From Megaustenia siamemsis (taxonomy: Eukaryota > Mollusca > Gastropoda > Stylommatophora > Ariophantidae), in assembly GCA_032433765.1 (NCBI GenBank), contig JAVIAB010000160.1:11785436-11849435 (forward strand): a DNA stretch of 64,000 nucleotides, read 5' to 3'. Positions 9,934 through 21,521 of the stretch are shown piece by piece; positions within the stretch are counted from its first letter, which is position 1, and each line of letters opens with the position of its first letter. The notes below the pieces were generated by a model. That model was given only the letters and a program-made list of their open reading frames with translations. It did not search any database and had not been told where the DNA came from. Made by a program: the position numbers and the translations under genes.

Positions 9934-10228
9934 AGCGTACTTTGGATAATAACAATACATAGCGTACTTTGGATAATAACAATACATAGCGTACTTTGGA
10001 TAATAACAATACATAGCGTACTTTGGATAATAACAATACATAGCGTACTTTGGATAATAACAATACATAGCGTACTTTGGATAATAACAATACATAGCGT
10101 ACTTTGGATAATAACAATACATAGCGTACTTTGGATAATAACAATACATAACGTACTTTGGATAATAACAATACATAGCGTACTTTGGACAATAACAATA
10201 TAAAAAAAAGTACTTTGGACAATAACAA
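9934..10228 (+). repeat. 27-bp minisatellite, about 11 units
   Basis: The unit contains ATAGCGTACTTTGGATAAT followed by AACAATAC. Because 27 is a multiple of three, all three minus frames stay open (YYPKYAM, VLLLSKVR and IVIIQSTL types). No coding function is indicated. Confidence 0.92.
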
Positions 10229-10504
10229 AACATGACAACATTCTGAAAGTTATCGTAGAGGAAACCTCTTACTTCAATGACGTCTCCTTGTTCCCCCATG
10301 TAGTAAAGGACTGCGACCACACGCTGTCAACGGTCTCATTTCTGTGCTATATTATTCAACTAAACACACTTCTATCCAGTGACATTTATCTTTCCCAATG
10401 GTTCTTCTCCAGGTCTACTTGGGCCTTCCACACTTTCTTAGTTCCATGTGGATTCTAAATTTGATCATCTGACATGTAGTTATAGATAATTGTGCTTCAC
10501 CGTT

Positions 10505-10610
10505 TGTTGTCGTTGTCCCTGTATTCTGAAGAAGCCCACAGGCCGAAACATCAGTATTGTGTTGTGGTCCTTACTTGTAAAGCTGTCACCATACCTTGGA
10601 GTGTTTATCA
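10505..10610 (+). mobile_element. Dispersed CTGAAGA/CCGAAAC repeat, best core match
   Basis: Here the core is CTGAAGAAGCCCACAGGCC then GAAAC, which fits the hammerhead consensus CUGANGA-stem II-GAAA in its conserved bases. Downstream ACTTGTAAAGCTGTCACC is cognate to ACGTAAAGCTTTTACC in the other copies. No well-paired stem I is visible. Confidence 0.45.
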
Positions 10611-11035
10611 CACCCCACTACCGGATTCTAGTCCATTGACTGTCTAGCAATACTACTTGGCGGTCTTCATAATTTGCAGCCAATCTATACTTAGTCACTT
10701 TCATTGATCTCCGTTCCTTTTAGTATCTGGGCAGCTTTTGTCCCCAAAGGTTTTCATTTGTAAATTTATTTGGCCGCCTAATATTAATAAGATGACGGAG
10801 GTATCTGCCTATAAAAGATATCGCCGACGAAACAGTACAGGGGAAACAGAAATAAAGGCAGACCAATATAAAACGGGTTAAAAGAATGCCGTGGTGGACT
10901 GAGAAGTTATGTACAGGGTTCATCATCAAAGAACTGAAAATAGAATATTGTTTCATTGTGTGAAGTATTCTTTGTGGAGAATGCACATGATATTTTGTAA
11001 TGATACAGCATCAAACCCATCAATGGCAAGAAATC
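10611..11035. other. Unannotated interval
   Basis: No convincing gene or element. A few words resemble LINE sequence but too weakly to assign. Confidence 0.4.
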
Positions 11036-11112
11036 ATCATCATCATCACGTGCTATACCGGTTGCGTTGGCGATCTTGTCCTTCCATAATTTTCTATCCA
11101 CAGCGCATCATA
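11036..11112 (-). mobile_element. LINE group B 3' tip
   Basis: A short reverse-strand match to the last 70 bp of group B (GATAGAAAATTATGGAAGGA, GATCGCCAACGCAACCGGTA) with a (TGA)n tail at 11036. Confidence 0.65.
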
Positions 11113-11390
11113 TAAGTACAGTTGTTGACTATAAATCATAATAAACTAAATGTAAAAATATGTAAGAAAATTATAGAAAAATACTAACACACATGCTTGT
11201 AATAACACAGGTATTATTAGGTTAATTATGGTTCATTTTTGTTATTTGAAAGCTTAGTACTCTAGACACGTCCATAGGTGGCTTAGCGCATTTTAATAGT
11301 TGATATGTGCATGCACACCAATGGTCCAACTAGAAATATTATAAAAGAGAAGCCTCAGCGGAGTGTTGACCGTCTTCTGTTTATGCACGA

Positions 11391-12035
11391 TCACTAACTG
11401 AGATGTTCACATCCAAAACTTGTGTTGGAGGCATGGGTCTCTAACTAAGATGTTTACATCACAATGTGTGTTGGAGGCATGGATCTCTAACTAAGATGTT
11501 TACATCACAATGTGTGTTGGAGGCATGGGTCTCTAACTAAGATGTTTACATCACAATGTGTGTTGGAGGCATGGGTCTCTAACTAAGATGTTTACATCAC
11601 AATGTGTGTTGGAGGCATGGATCTCTAACTAAGATGTTTACATCACAATGTGTGTTGGAGGCATGGATCTCTAACTAAGATGTTCACATCACAACTTGTG
11701 TTGGAGGCATGGGTCTCTAACTAAGATGTTCACATCACAACTTGTGTTGGAGGCATGGGTCTCTAACTAAGATGTTCACATCACAACTTGTGTTGGAGGC
11801 ATGTATCTCTAACTAAGATGTTCACATCACAACTTGTGTTGGAGGCATGGTTCTCTAACTAAGATGTTCACATCAAAACTTGTGTTGGAGGCATGGATCT
11901 CTAACTAAGATGTTCACATCATAACTTGTGTTGGAGGCATGGGTCTCTAACTAAGATGCTCACATCTCAATTTGTGTTGGAGGCATGGATCTCTAACTAA
12001 GATGTTCACTTCTAAACCTGTGTTGGAGGCATGGA
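11391..12035 (+). repeat. 46-bp minisatellite, 14 units
   Basis: The unit holds TCTCTAACTAAGATGTT, CACATCACAACTTGTG and TTGGAGGCATGG. Two variants sort along the array: TTTACATCACAATGTG in the first six or so units and TTCACATCACAACTTG in the rest, a sign of local unit spread. Confidence 0.93.
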
Positions 12036-12149
12036 AAGAGAATTTTGAACAAAATGATACAAGATAGACTGTGTTCTCAGACTGTCAAAACTGTCTGTCA
12101 GCGGTAACCAGATATCCACTATATCTACAGATGTAAATAAGTAAAGATA

Positions 12150-12420
12150 TTGTAGACATAACGAGAATAATATATAAAGAGCTTAACGAGAATAGTTGAT
12201 AAAGAACTTAACGTGAATAGTTGATGAAGAGCTTAACGTGAATAGTTGATAAAGAGCTTAACGAGAATAGTTGGTGAAGAGCTTAACGAGAATAGTTAAT
12301 GAAGAGTTTAACGAGAATAGTAGATAAAGAGCTTAACGAGAATAGTTGATAAAGAGCTTAACGAGAATAGTTGGTGGAGAGTTTATTGAGAAAGTTTATG
12401 AAGAGCTTAGCGAGTTTAAC
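12150..12420 (+). repeat. 25-bp minisatellite, about 10 units
   Basis: The unit AGCTTAACGAGAATAGTTG followed by ATAAAG or GTGAAG; edges are degenerate. Confidence 0.87.
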
Positions 12421-12504
12421 TTCAGTGGATAGGAATGGAGAAGGGGAGGGAGCTAGAGAAATTGGCTCACTACAGACAATGGGATAATCTCAAGCTCGAA
12501 AAGG

Positions 12505-12543
12505 ATTGATTGATTGATTGATCGATTGATTGATTGATTGATG
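12505..12543 (+). repeat. (GATT)n microsatellite
   Basis: About nine units with one CGATT interruption. Confidence 0.85.
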
Positions 12544-13675
12544 ATATGAGTTATTACCTAAGTATCATTGTCACTACACTTATGAATGTTTACATCACTC
12601 AAATGATGCAATTCTCACCTATTTTTCTTGTCCATGTTTGTGAACCATTAATCAATATAGAACACGTTTAACTTGTTACAATTCCTATCTGTTGCATTAT
12701 TTGCTTCGATCATGGATCGATTTGCGAGTGCATGGCCTAGAGCATTAACCCGGCGTTCATCGAGAGTGGTACGAGTGTTTCAATCGCTGATACGTGCTAA
12801 TTTTTTTTTTTTTTTTTTTTTTTTTAATATTCTTCCGGTACGAGATTAAACCCAAAACTGCACATTGCACGAGGACTGAACGAGAATTTCACTGGGAATG
12901 CGACCTTTATTCCCTTTGTCCAGTAAAATCCCCAACAGACAGCAGGAATGGGATAATGCTGTAAGAGATAATTTTCTTTCCTTCTCTTTTGAAGAGATTA
13001 GCATTCTATCTTGACCTTATTCTAGAAAGGGGAAATAACTTTATCATCGCATAGTAGTTTAGCAATAGCACTTTAGTTATCTTGTGCTTCAGAATATAGC
13101 AGGCCCATGTTTGTTCTATGGTACATTCAGGTTGATTAGAAAAAAATTTCATGTGTAAAATTTATTTGTGCAAAATTGTAATAACATTCCTGTTAAAAGT
13201 TGAATGTGTCACAACAATGTCAAATTTAACGAGTTTTATTTTTTTTAAGAAAAGTCTTTGATGTGGACAACTTTTGTTTCACTTTTATATGGTACTACAT
13301 GCACGTTTTATGATTTTTTATATAAAATTATGTGGTCTGCAGACACGTATTTATTTATAAAACTGTAATAACGTTCCTGCAAAAAGTTGAATATGTCACA
13401 ACAATGTCAAATTTGTGGAGTTTTGAAATATTTGTAGCAGGCTTAGGTTATCCACTCCAGGTAAAAATCGTCAGAATGTTAGGACCATCTCTATATTGCC
13501 ATTTTGACACTTAATCAAGCAGCCGTGACCGTGACATTGAACAAAAAATAAAGAATCAGAAAATATATATTCTGTAGCGGTTAACAACAGAAAAATTAAA
13601 CGGAACAAAGAACATGGGACACAATACTTGCAAGGCAGTTAAATTAAAATGACTGAGGACGTGTAGCTTTCCAAT
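12544..13675. other. Unannotated interval with a poly-T run and a diverged direct repeat
   Basis: A T26 run lies at about 12801-12826. A segment of about 65 bp at 13177-13245 (TTGAATGTGTCACAACAATG) recurs diverged at 13363-13428, 186 bp downstream. No gene is supported on either strand. Confidence 0.5.
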
Positions 13676-14290
13676 TAGAAACTATGGTTGTGAATCATAC
13701 ACAATCTTGCAAATAGCAAGGAAGAACAACAATTCATTGGAAACAAAATGCTACAGGAAAATCATTAAGATACATTGGATAAAGAAAAAGAGCAATGAAG
13801 ACATATTAAAAGATTTAAATATTAATAAGAATTGGGTTATAAACACCATTCTATGGAGAAAATTAAAATACTATTGCCATGTCAAAAGACACAGCGGGCT
13901 GGAAAGAACAATAATGGAAGGCATGGTTCCTTGGTAGGAGCCGCGATAGCTCAGTGGTTAGTGAACTTGACTACAAAAGAACAAGAGGTAGGGTTCGATC
14001 CCAACCAATGGCTTCCGGGTTCATCCAGCCTTTAATGGGTACCGGATTTTTTTCTGGGAAAGTAAAGCGGCACAGGCGTAAAACCGACCACATTACCCCA
14101 AAATCATGTGCTGAAGGTCTGTAAAATTTATGGTCACTAACACCATATTTCCCTATACGTCACTTGGCGTGACAGGGGTACTTTACTTTTTTTACTTATG
14201 GTTCCTGGGCGACACATCAGGGTCAGACCAAGAAGAAGGTGGTTTTAAGACATCAATGAGACCTTGGATTTGACAATAGAAGAATTGGGA
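13676..14290 (+). mobile_element. LINE group G C-terminal fragment, split by a SINE
   Basis: The plus frame reads ARKNNNSLETKCYRKIIKIH, KKKSNEDILKDLNINK, KLKYYCHVKRHSGLERTIME and GMVP. It is interrupted by SINE A, then resumes at about 14207 and ends ELARNGDSFRKVMLNVTFCA-RSG-stop at about 14360. Only the C-terminal segment survives. Its last 59 bp are the founding unit of the array that follows. Confidence 0.78.
13932..14197 (+). mobile_element. tRNA-derived SINE A inside LINE G
   Basis: Head GGAGCCGCGATAGCTCAGTG with B-box GGGTTCGATCCC, body as in the 156-418 copy. The 9-bp duplication ATGGTTCCT at 13923-13931 and 14198-14206 marks insertion into the LINE frame. Confidence 0.87.
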
Positions 14291-15586
14291 GAGCTAGCTA
14301 GAAACGGAGATTCTTTCAGAAAGGTTATGCTGAATGTAACATTCTGTGCAAGATCTGGCTAGAGACAAATTCTTTCCGACGGGCTGTGCTGAATGCAACG
14401 TTCTGTGGCAGATCTGGCTAGAGACAGATTCTTTCAGACGGGCTGTGCTGAATGCAACATTCTGTGGCAGATCTGGCTAGAGACTGATTCTTTCAGACGG
14501 GCTGTGCTGAATGCAACGTTCTGTGGCAGATCTGGCTAGAGACAGATTCTTTCAGATGGGCTGTGCTGAATGCAACGTTCTGTGGCAGATCTGGCTAGAG
14601 ACAGATTCTTTCAGACGAGCTGTGCTGAATGCAACGTTCTGTAGCAGATCTGGCTAGAGACAGATTCTTTCAGATGGGCTGTGCTGAATGCAACGTTCTG
14701 TGGCAGATCTGGCTAGAGACAGATTCTTTCAGACGGGCTGTGCTGAATGCAACGTTCTGTGGCAGATCTGACTAGAGACAGATTCTTTCAGACGAGCTGT
14801 GCTGAATGCAACGTTCTGTGGCAGATCTGACTAGAGACAGATTCTTTCAGATGGGCTGTGCTGAATGCAACGTTCTGTGGCAGATCTGACTAGAGACAGA
14901 TTCTTTCAGACGAGCTGTGCTGAATGCAACGTTCTGTGGCAGATCTGGCTAGAGACAGATTCTTTCAGATGGGCTGTGCTGAATGCAACGTTCTGTGGCA
15001 GATCTGGCTAGAGACAGATTCTTTCAGACGAGCTGTGCTGAATGCAACGTTCTGTGGCAGATCTGGCTAGAGACAGATTCTTTCAGACGAGCTGTGCTGA
15101 ATGCAACGTTCTGTGGCAGATCTGGCTAGAGACAGATTCTTTCAGATGGGCTGTGCTGAATGCAACGTTCTGTGGCAGATCTGGCTAGAGACAGATTCTT
15201 TCAGATGGGTTGTGCTGAATGCAACGTTCTGTGGCAGATCTGGCTAGAGACAGATTCTTTCAGACGGGCTGTGCTGAATGCAACGTTCTGTGGCAGATCT
15301 GGCTAGAGACAGATTCTTTCAGATGGGCTGTGCTGAATGCAACGTTCTGTGGCAGATCTGGCTAGAGACAGATTCTTTCAGACGGGCTGTGCTGAATGCA
15401 ACGTTCTGTGGCAGATCTGGCTAGAGACAGATTCTTTCAGACGGGCTGTGCTGAATGCAACGTTCTGTGGCAGATCTGGCTAGAGACTGATTCTTTCAGA
15501 CGGGCTGTGCTGAATGCAACGTTCTGTGGCAGATCTGGCTAGAGACAGATTCTTTCAGACGGGCTGTGCTGAATGCAACGTTCTGC
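14291..15586 (+). repeat. 59-bp array grown from the LINE G 3' end, about 22 units
   Basis: Units contain AGATCTGGCTAGAGACAGAT, TCTTTCAGACGGGCTGTGCT and GAATGCAACGTTCTGTGGC. The first unit is the genuine end of the LINE G frame (ARNGDSFRKVMLNVTFCARSG-stop) and is the most diverged. Later units are nearly identical apart from ACGGG/ATGGG/ACGAG and GGCT/GACT variants. Confidence 0.92.
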
Positions 15587-15768
15587 AAAGGACACGCAAC
15601 TTGATGGGGGCGAGCGGATGTGAGTAAACTTTAGCATCAGTCACATTGAAATAAAAGATTTTCGTTTGAAATATTTCAGCAATGAAACCATCAACTGAAG
15701 ACAAGGAAAGCCTTCGCTATATTGGGAAGCTGACGATGTCAATACAAGGACAGATTCATCGAAGACAG
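15587..15768. other. Spacer between two arrays
   Basis: Contains an ATG at 15682 opening a frame that continues into the 51-bp array. The preceding 30 codons show no known domain. Confidence 0.4.
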
Positions 15769-16026
15769 AAAACTGCGTGGTTGTCTGACATTATGTTTGT
15801 GGCGCTTCATCCAAATCTGAAAACTGAGTGGTTGTCTGACGTTATGTTTGTGGGGCCTCATCCAAATCTGAAAACTGCGTGGTTGTCTGACATTATGTTT
15901 GTGGGGCCTCAACCAAATCTGAAAACTGAGTGGTTGTCTGACATTATGTTTGTGGGGCCTCAACCAAATCTGAAAACTGCGTGGTTGTCTGACATTATGT
16001 TTGTGGGGCCTCAACCAAATCTGAAA
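15769..16026 (+). repeat. 51-bp minisatellite, 5 units, open in frame
   Basis: Each unit encodes 17 residues, KTAWLSDIMFVGPQPNL, alternating A and E at the third position, so variants alternate along the array. The enclosing open frame is 15682-16074 (130 codons, start MKPSTEDKE). I recognise no protein family. As the unit length is a multiple of three, an open frame can persist by chance. Confidence 0.85.
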
Positions 16027-16170
16027 ATTGAATATTTTTACAGAGCACAGTTAAATAAAGCTAAATCCAATTAATCGATTAATTGAGCAAAGCCGTTCTG
16101 CCCCAATTTCGAGGCATAGGTCACAGATAAAGGAAGAAAAATAGTATGGGCACTTAGAATTACATAACTT

Positions 16171-16748
16171 GGGCACAATAACAACATTAGACGGAAGATG
16201 CACCACAGAAATAACAAGCAGAATAGCTCAGGCCAAAATAGCATTTCAGAAAATAAAAAAATATCTTATGCAACAAATCTATGTCAATAGAAGTGAGAAA
16301 GAGTTTATCGGTACTATATAGAGCCAGTTCTGACCTATGGAAGCGAATCATGGACAGCAGACAAACACATGAAAAGACGGTTAGAGGCCACAGAGATTGG
16401 ATTTCTCAGAAGAATGTTGAAAGTTCCCTGGACAGCTAAAAAGACCAATAAGACAATTCTCAAAGAGGCCAACACAAAAAGGGAGCTCCTAAAAAACATT
16501 AGAAAGAAACGATGAACATTTTTCGGGCATATCATGAAAAGTAAAAAGTTGGCATTCTTGGTTACAACTGGCAAAATAAAAGGAAAGAGAGATCGTGGAC
16601 GACAAAGAGAGAAAATACTAGATAGATTAGTGTCACGACATGGAAAACAGTCAACAACAGAACTGATACGATGCACTGTAAATAGAAGATTGTCGAAGGA
16701 CATGATCACCTACGTCAACCGGTATGGCACATGATGATGATGATTATT
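16171..16748 (+). mobile_element. LINE group B fragment with 12-bp TSD
   Basis: Motifs in broken frames: GTITTLDGRCTTEITSRIAQ, FLRRMLKVPWTAKKTNKT, then KLAFLVTTGKIKGKRDRGRQ and STTELIRCTVNRRL, ending NRYGT-stop and a (TGA)n tail. The duplication ATTACATAACTT at 16159-16170 and 16749-16760 defines a clean 5'-truncated insertion that ends about 115 bp from the foldback element. Confidence 0.84.
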
Positions 16749-17084
16749 ATTACATAACTTCCGTCCATTCGTTGATTTTTGTTTCCCCATGTCTTGTTAC
16801 GCTTACCTCTCCTTCTCATTCCTTTCAGTTCTTTGCAAAGTGGTCTTTGCCAGACCAGACTATGGTGGCACGTGAGTAGTAGTGGTGGCTGTGAACTCAC
16901 CCCAAAAGTGGAATAACATGCACCGAAAGACAATAGATTTGGCACCGACTTTGCACCAAACATGCACCAAAACGGTGCAAAAAAAAAAAAAAAAATTTTT
17001 TTTTTTTCGAATTCGCGATTTTTTCGAACTTCATTATTTTTTTTTTGGGGGGGGGGGAAATTTTTTTTTGGGGTTCGTCAGTTT

Positions 17085-17560
17085 GTCGAAATGGTCTACT
17101 GTTACTGAGAGCTTAACTCAGGTAAATTCAAAAGATCGTGTGCTAATCCGCTTATTGTCCGGTGATCGTCTCTCGCTGTGTGTTAGATGAAAATGAAAGA
17201 GTATTTTAAAAGAGTATATTTGTGAAAGTAAAAATTCAGAATTATTTAAAAAATATGTATTTGTGAAAGTAAACTCAGAATTATTAAAAATAAGAAATAA
17301 AAAAAAAATAAAAAAAACAGTCTCCCTTCAGGATTCGAACACGGGTCTACTACGTGACAGGGCGACAAAGCAATAACATTGAAAGGTTAGTTTTGTCGAA
17401 CGGTCTCCTGTGTTTCTGAGAGCTTAACGCAGGTAAATTCAAAAGATCGTGACGGCTTATTGTCCGGTGATCGCCTCTCGCTGTGTGTTAGAGGAAAATA
17501 TTTGTGAAAGAGTATTTTAAAAGAGTATATTTGTGAAAGTAAAAATTCAGAATTAATCAA
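17085..17560 (+). repeat. Direct repeat with tRNA-like insert, left arm
   Basis: Two copies of a unit of about 150 bp (GAGAGCTTAACTCAGG, TTATTGTCCGGTGATCG, CTCTCGCTGTGTGTTAG) start about 305 bp apart at 17085 and 17389. Between them lies a segment with TTCGAACACGGGTCTAC, which on the minus strand looks like a tRNA T-arm/B-box (GTGTTCGAATCC). The mirrored set is at 24515-24985. Confidence 0.75.
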
Positions 17561-18339
17561 TATTTTAAAAAACTTAAAATGAAGGGAAATTTAAAATATA
17601 GGCGATCGCGTAAATGATTGGGTCGCGGATCTCGCACTACATTTTTTTTAGTGCCACCCTCAACACCAGCATCAACCCTTCATGTCCTATCATCATCATC
17701 ATACCACACAAAGTTTCAAACCGATTATTATTCGCCGGCGGTGGGCATGTGAGGTGGCGTGTAGCTGATCTGGTTAACAACAGGCGGAATGACGTTGAAG
17801 GGGGTATTGTTACGAAAAGAAAAATACGACTAGCTCGCGGGCGGGAACGAATTGGTTGACACAGGTGTGTTATTGTAGTATCGCTAACATCATGTGCCAG
17901 GATAGCGGTTCTTGAGGAAAGATTATTGGTCGTGTGTGTTATCGCTACCAACATCAGCATGTGTCGTGTAGTAAGGTGTGCTAATATTAAATAGTGACGC
18001 TCGCTCTTTCTCATTCAATGTAAAGCAAAACAAAATTCTATATTTCACAATTTTATTAATACATCATATATATATATATATATATACTGTCCGGATGCTG
18101 ATAATTTTAACCGTCTGGGTTTCCTACACAACCGCCCGCCATTTTGACAAAACCTTGATCAAAGCTGGAATAGGTAATCGGTGACTTTGCTGAAACATCC
18201 TGGGCATCCATACTGGCTGCCGGAGCTGTCGTCTGATTAACAAGAGTGGGGTCCCCTTGGTTAACAAAAAAGGGCGTGTAGTTGATGTTAGCATAAGCGT
18301 TTTCGAGACTGCCTTAACGCCATCTATAGACAATGGAAC

Positions 18340-18649
18340 TACCCCCTCTGCCTTCATGTCCTATCATCATCATGTGCCACCCTCAACACCATCACCCCTT
18401 CATGTCCTATCATCATCAAGCCACACAAAGTATCAACCCCTTCATGGCCTATCATCATCATGTACCACCCTCAACATCAACCTTCATATCCCATCATCAT
18501 CTTGTGCCCTACCATTAAATAGTGACTCTCTCTTTCTCTATCGCATATCCAAGCTAACTCAAGTCAAATAAAAATCATCACCAAGCCACACAAATTGACA
18601 CATCATCATCATGGGCCACCCTCAACACTATCATCATCATGTGCCACCC

Positions 18650-18685
<36 letters not shown>

Positions 18686-19022
18686 GCATATCCAAGCTAA
18701 CTCAAGTCAAATAAAAATCATCACCAAGCCACACAAATTGACACATCATCATCATGGGCCACCCTCAACACTAGCATCATCATGTGCCACCCTCAACACT
18801 AGCATCATGTGCCACCCTCAACACTAGCATCATGTGCCTCAACACTATCATCTTGTGCCTCAACATCACCCTTCATGTCCTATCATCATCATGTGCCACC
18901 CTCAACACCATCATCCCTTCATGTCCTATCATCATCATGTGCCACCCTCAACACCATCATCAGCCCTTCAGGTCCTATCATCAAACCACACAAGTCTCTC
19001 TCTCTCTCTCTCTGTCTCTCTC
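18340..19022 (+). repeat. ATC-rich irregular repeat block, left arm
   Basis: Recurrent words CATGTCCTATCATCATCATG and TGCCACCCTCAACACC with two (TC)n tracts (18655-18682, 18994-19022). A block containing TATCGCATATCCAAGC occurs twice (18540 and 18685), which helps explain why the left arm is longer. Mirrored at 23155-23700. Confidence 0.8.
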
Positions 19023-19206
19023 ACATTCATGGTAAACCAAAACAAAATAAATCACTAAGATTTTACCACCATAACACACAAATTTAGGGTCATATTTAAA
19101 AAAAGTCGACCTTAAAACCATACAAATCTACTCCCATACTCATAAAAGTTAGACAGATCAAACAGATAATTACTTCCAAACTCCAAAAAAAAGTTAGACC
19201 AAATCA

Positions 19207-19425
19207 CGCCTCGATCGTTCTCTAACATTGCCTCGATCGTTCTCTAACATTGCCTCGATCGTTCTTTAACATTGCCTCGATCGTTCTTTAACATTGCCTC
19301 GATCGTTCTATAACATTGCCTCCAGCGTTCTGTAACATTGCCTCCAGCGTTCTGTAACATTGCCTCGATCGTTCTTTAACATTGCCTCCAGCGTTCTCTA
19401 ACATTCCCTTGCTCGTTCTCTAACA
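19207..19425 (+). repeat. 22-bp minisatellite, left arm, about 10 units
   Basis: Unit ATTGCCTCGATCGTTCTCTA plus AC, with CCAGCGTTCTGT variants. The same variants recur in mirrored order at 22755-22975, so the array pre-dates arm duplication or is kept matched by conversion. Confidence 0.88.
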
Positions 19426-19639
19426 TTTTCATTAGTTGGAGTCTTTGTGTTGCCTTCTTAGTGAGATTCTCTACGTGTTTCTTCAGGCTCAATTGTCAGT
19501 CTAGTTGTATTCCTAAAAAATCTACTTCCATACTGATACTAGTTAGACACAATGATCAGATAGTTACATCCAAATCGCAAACATTTTACCCCAGAACACA
19601 AAAATTTAGGGTCATACTAAAAAAGTCGACCTAAAAATC

Positions 19640-20807
19640 CAAAAGGGCAGAAACTTAGGAGGTAAGGGCAGAAACCAAAGAGGCAAGGTCAGAAAACAAG
19701 GAGGGAAGGTCAGAAATCTAAGAGGCAAGGGCAGAAACCTAGGAGGCGAGGGTAGAAACCTAGGAGACAAGGGCAGAAACCTAGGAGGCGAGGGCAGAAA
19801 CCAAAGAGGCAAGGTCAGAAATCTAGGAGGCATGTTCAGAAATCTAGGAAGCTGTGTTAGAAAACAAGGATGGAAGGTCAGAAATCTAAGAGGCAGGGCA
19901 GAAACCTAGGAGGCGAGGGTTAGGAGACAAGGCAGAAACCTAGGAGGCGAGGGCAGAATCAGAAATCTAATGTTCAGAAATCTAGGAAGCTGTGTTAGAA
20001 AACAAGGATGGAAGGTCAGAAATCTAAGAGGCGAGGGCAGAAACCTAGGAGACAAGGGCAGAAAACTAGGAAGCAAAGGCTGAAAACTAGGAGGGGAGGT
20101 CAGAAATCTAGGAAGCTGTGTTAGAAAACAAGGAGACAAGGGCAGAAACCTAGGAGGCGAGGGCAGAAACCAAAGAGGCAAGGTCAGAAATCTAGGAAGC
20201 TGTGTTAGAAAACAAGGAGGCAAGGTGAGAAAACAAGGAGGGAAGGTCAGAAATCTAAGAGGCGAGGGCAGAAACCTAGGAGACAAGGGCAGAAAACTAG
20301 GAAGCAAAGGCTGAAAACAAGGAGGGGAGGTCAGAAATCTAGGAAGCTGTGTTAGAAAACAAGGAGGGAAGGTCAGAAACCTAGGAGACAAGGGCAGAAA
20401 ACTAGGAAGCAAAGGCTGAAAACAAGGAGGGGAGGTCAGAAATCTAGGAAGCTGTGTTAGAAACCAAAGAGGCAAGGTCAGAAATCTAGGAGGCATGGTC
20501 AGAAATCTAGGAAGCTGTGTTAGAAAACAAGGAGGCAAGGTGAGAAAACAAGGAGGGAAGGTCAGAAATCTAGGAAGCTGTGTTAGAAAACAAGGAGGCG
20601 AGGGCAGAAACCTAGGAGACAAGGGCAGAAAACTAGAAAGCAAAGGCTGAAAACAAGGAGGGGAGGTCAGAAATCTAGGAAGCTGTGTTAGAAAACAAGG
20701 AGGGAAGGTCAGAAACCTAGGAGGCATGGTCAGAAATCTAGGAAGCTGTGTTAGAAAACAAGGAGGCGAGGGCAGAAACCAAAGAGGCAAGGTCAGACAT
20801 TTTCATT
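19640..20807 (+). repeat. 21-bp-based higher-order array, left arm
   Basis: Basic unit of about 21 bp (GGTCAGAAATCTAGGAAG, GGGCAGAAACCTAGGAGG, TGTTAGAAAACAAGGAGG types) arranged in longer blocks. On the minus strand it yields a 294-codon frame of seven-residue repeats (FLTLPPR/FLPSPPR type), a by-product of the 21-bp period. Mirrored at 21522-22535. Confidence 0.88.
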
Positions 20808-21118
20808 ATTTGGAGTCTTTGTATTACCTTCTTAGTGAGATTCTCTACGTGTTTCTTCAAAAAGCTACTCTCATTCTCATACTAGTTAGACACATCGAAC
20901 CGTTCGTTATTTCTAAAGCCAAAAAAAAAGTTTGGCCAAATCACTAACAATTTACCCACAGAACAAAATAAATATAGACTCATATTAAAAAAGTCGACCT
21001 CAAAACCATAAAAATCTACTCCGACACTCATCTAAAAGTTACACCAAAACCGCACGAGATTTGCACCGTGCAAAAAACATGCACAAGTTTGACACGCGCA
21101 CCAGTTTGGCACAATGCA

Positions 21119-21197
21119 CCAATAGACATCCCCATACCAAAAAAAAAAAAAATGTACTTAAAAATCACTTTTATGATTGTTACGCCATTTACGAATG
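21119..21197. other. 79-bp loop of the foldback element
   Basis: The only unpaired part at the centre of the inverted repeat. It has a poly-A run of 14 near 21140 and AT-rich flanks. Confidence 0.85.
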
Positions 21198-21521
21198 TGC
21201 ATTGTGCCAAACTGGTGCGCGTGTCAAACTTGTGCATGTTTTTGCACGGTGCAAATCTCGTGCGGTTTTGGTGTAACTTTTAGATGAGTGTCGGAGTAGA
21301 TTTTTATGGTTTTGAGGTCGACTTTTTTAATATGAGTCTATATTTATTTTGTTCTGTGGGTAAATTGTTAGTGATTTGGCCAAACTTTTTTTTTTTGGCT
21401 TTAGAAATAACGAACGGTTCGATGTGTCTAACTAGTATGAGAATGAGAGTAGCTTTTTGAAGAAACACGTAGAGAATCTCACTAAGAAGGTAATACAAAG
21501 ACTCCAAATAATGAAAATGTC

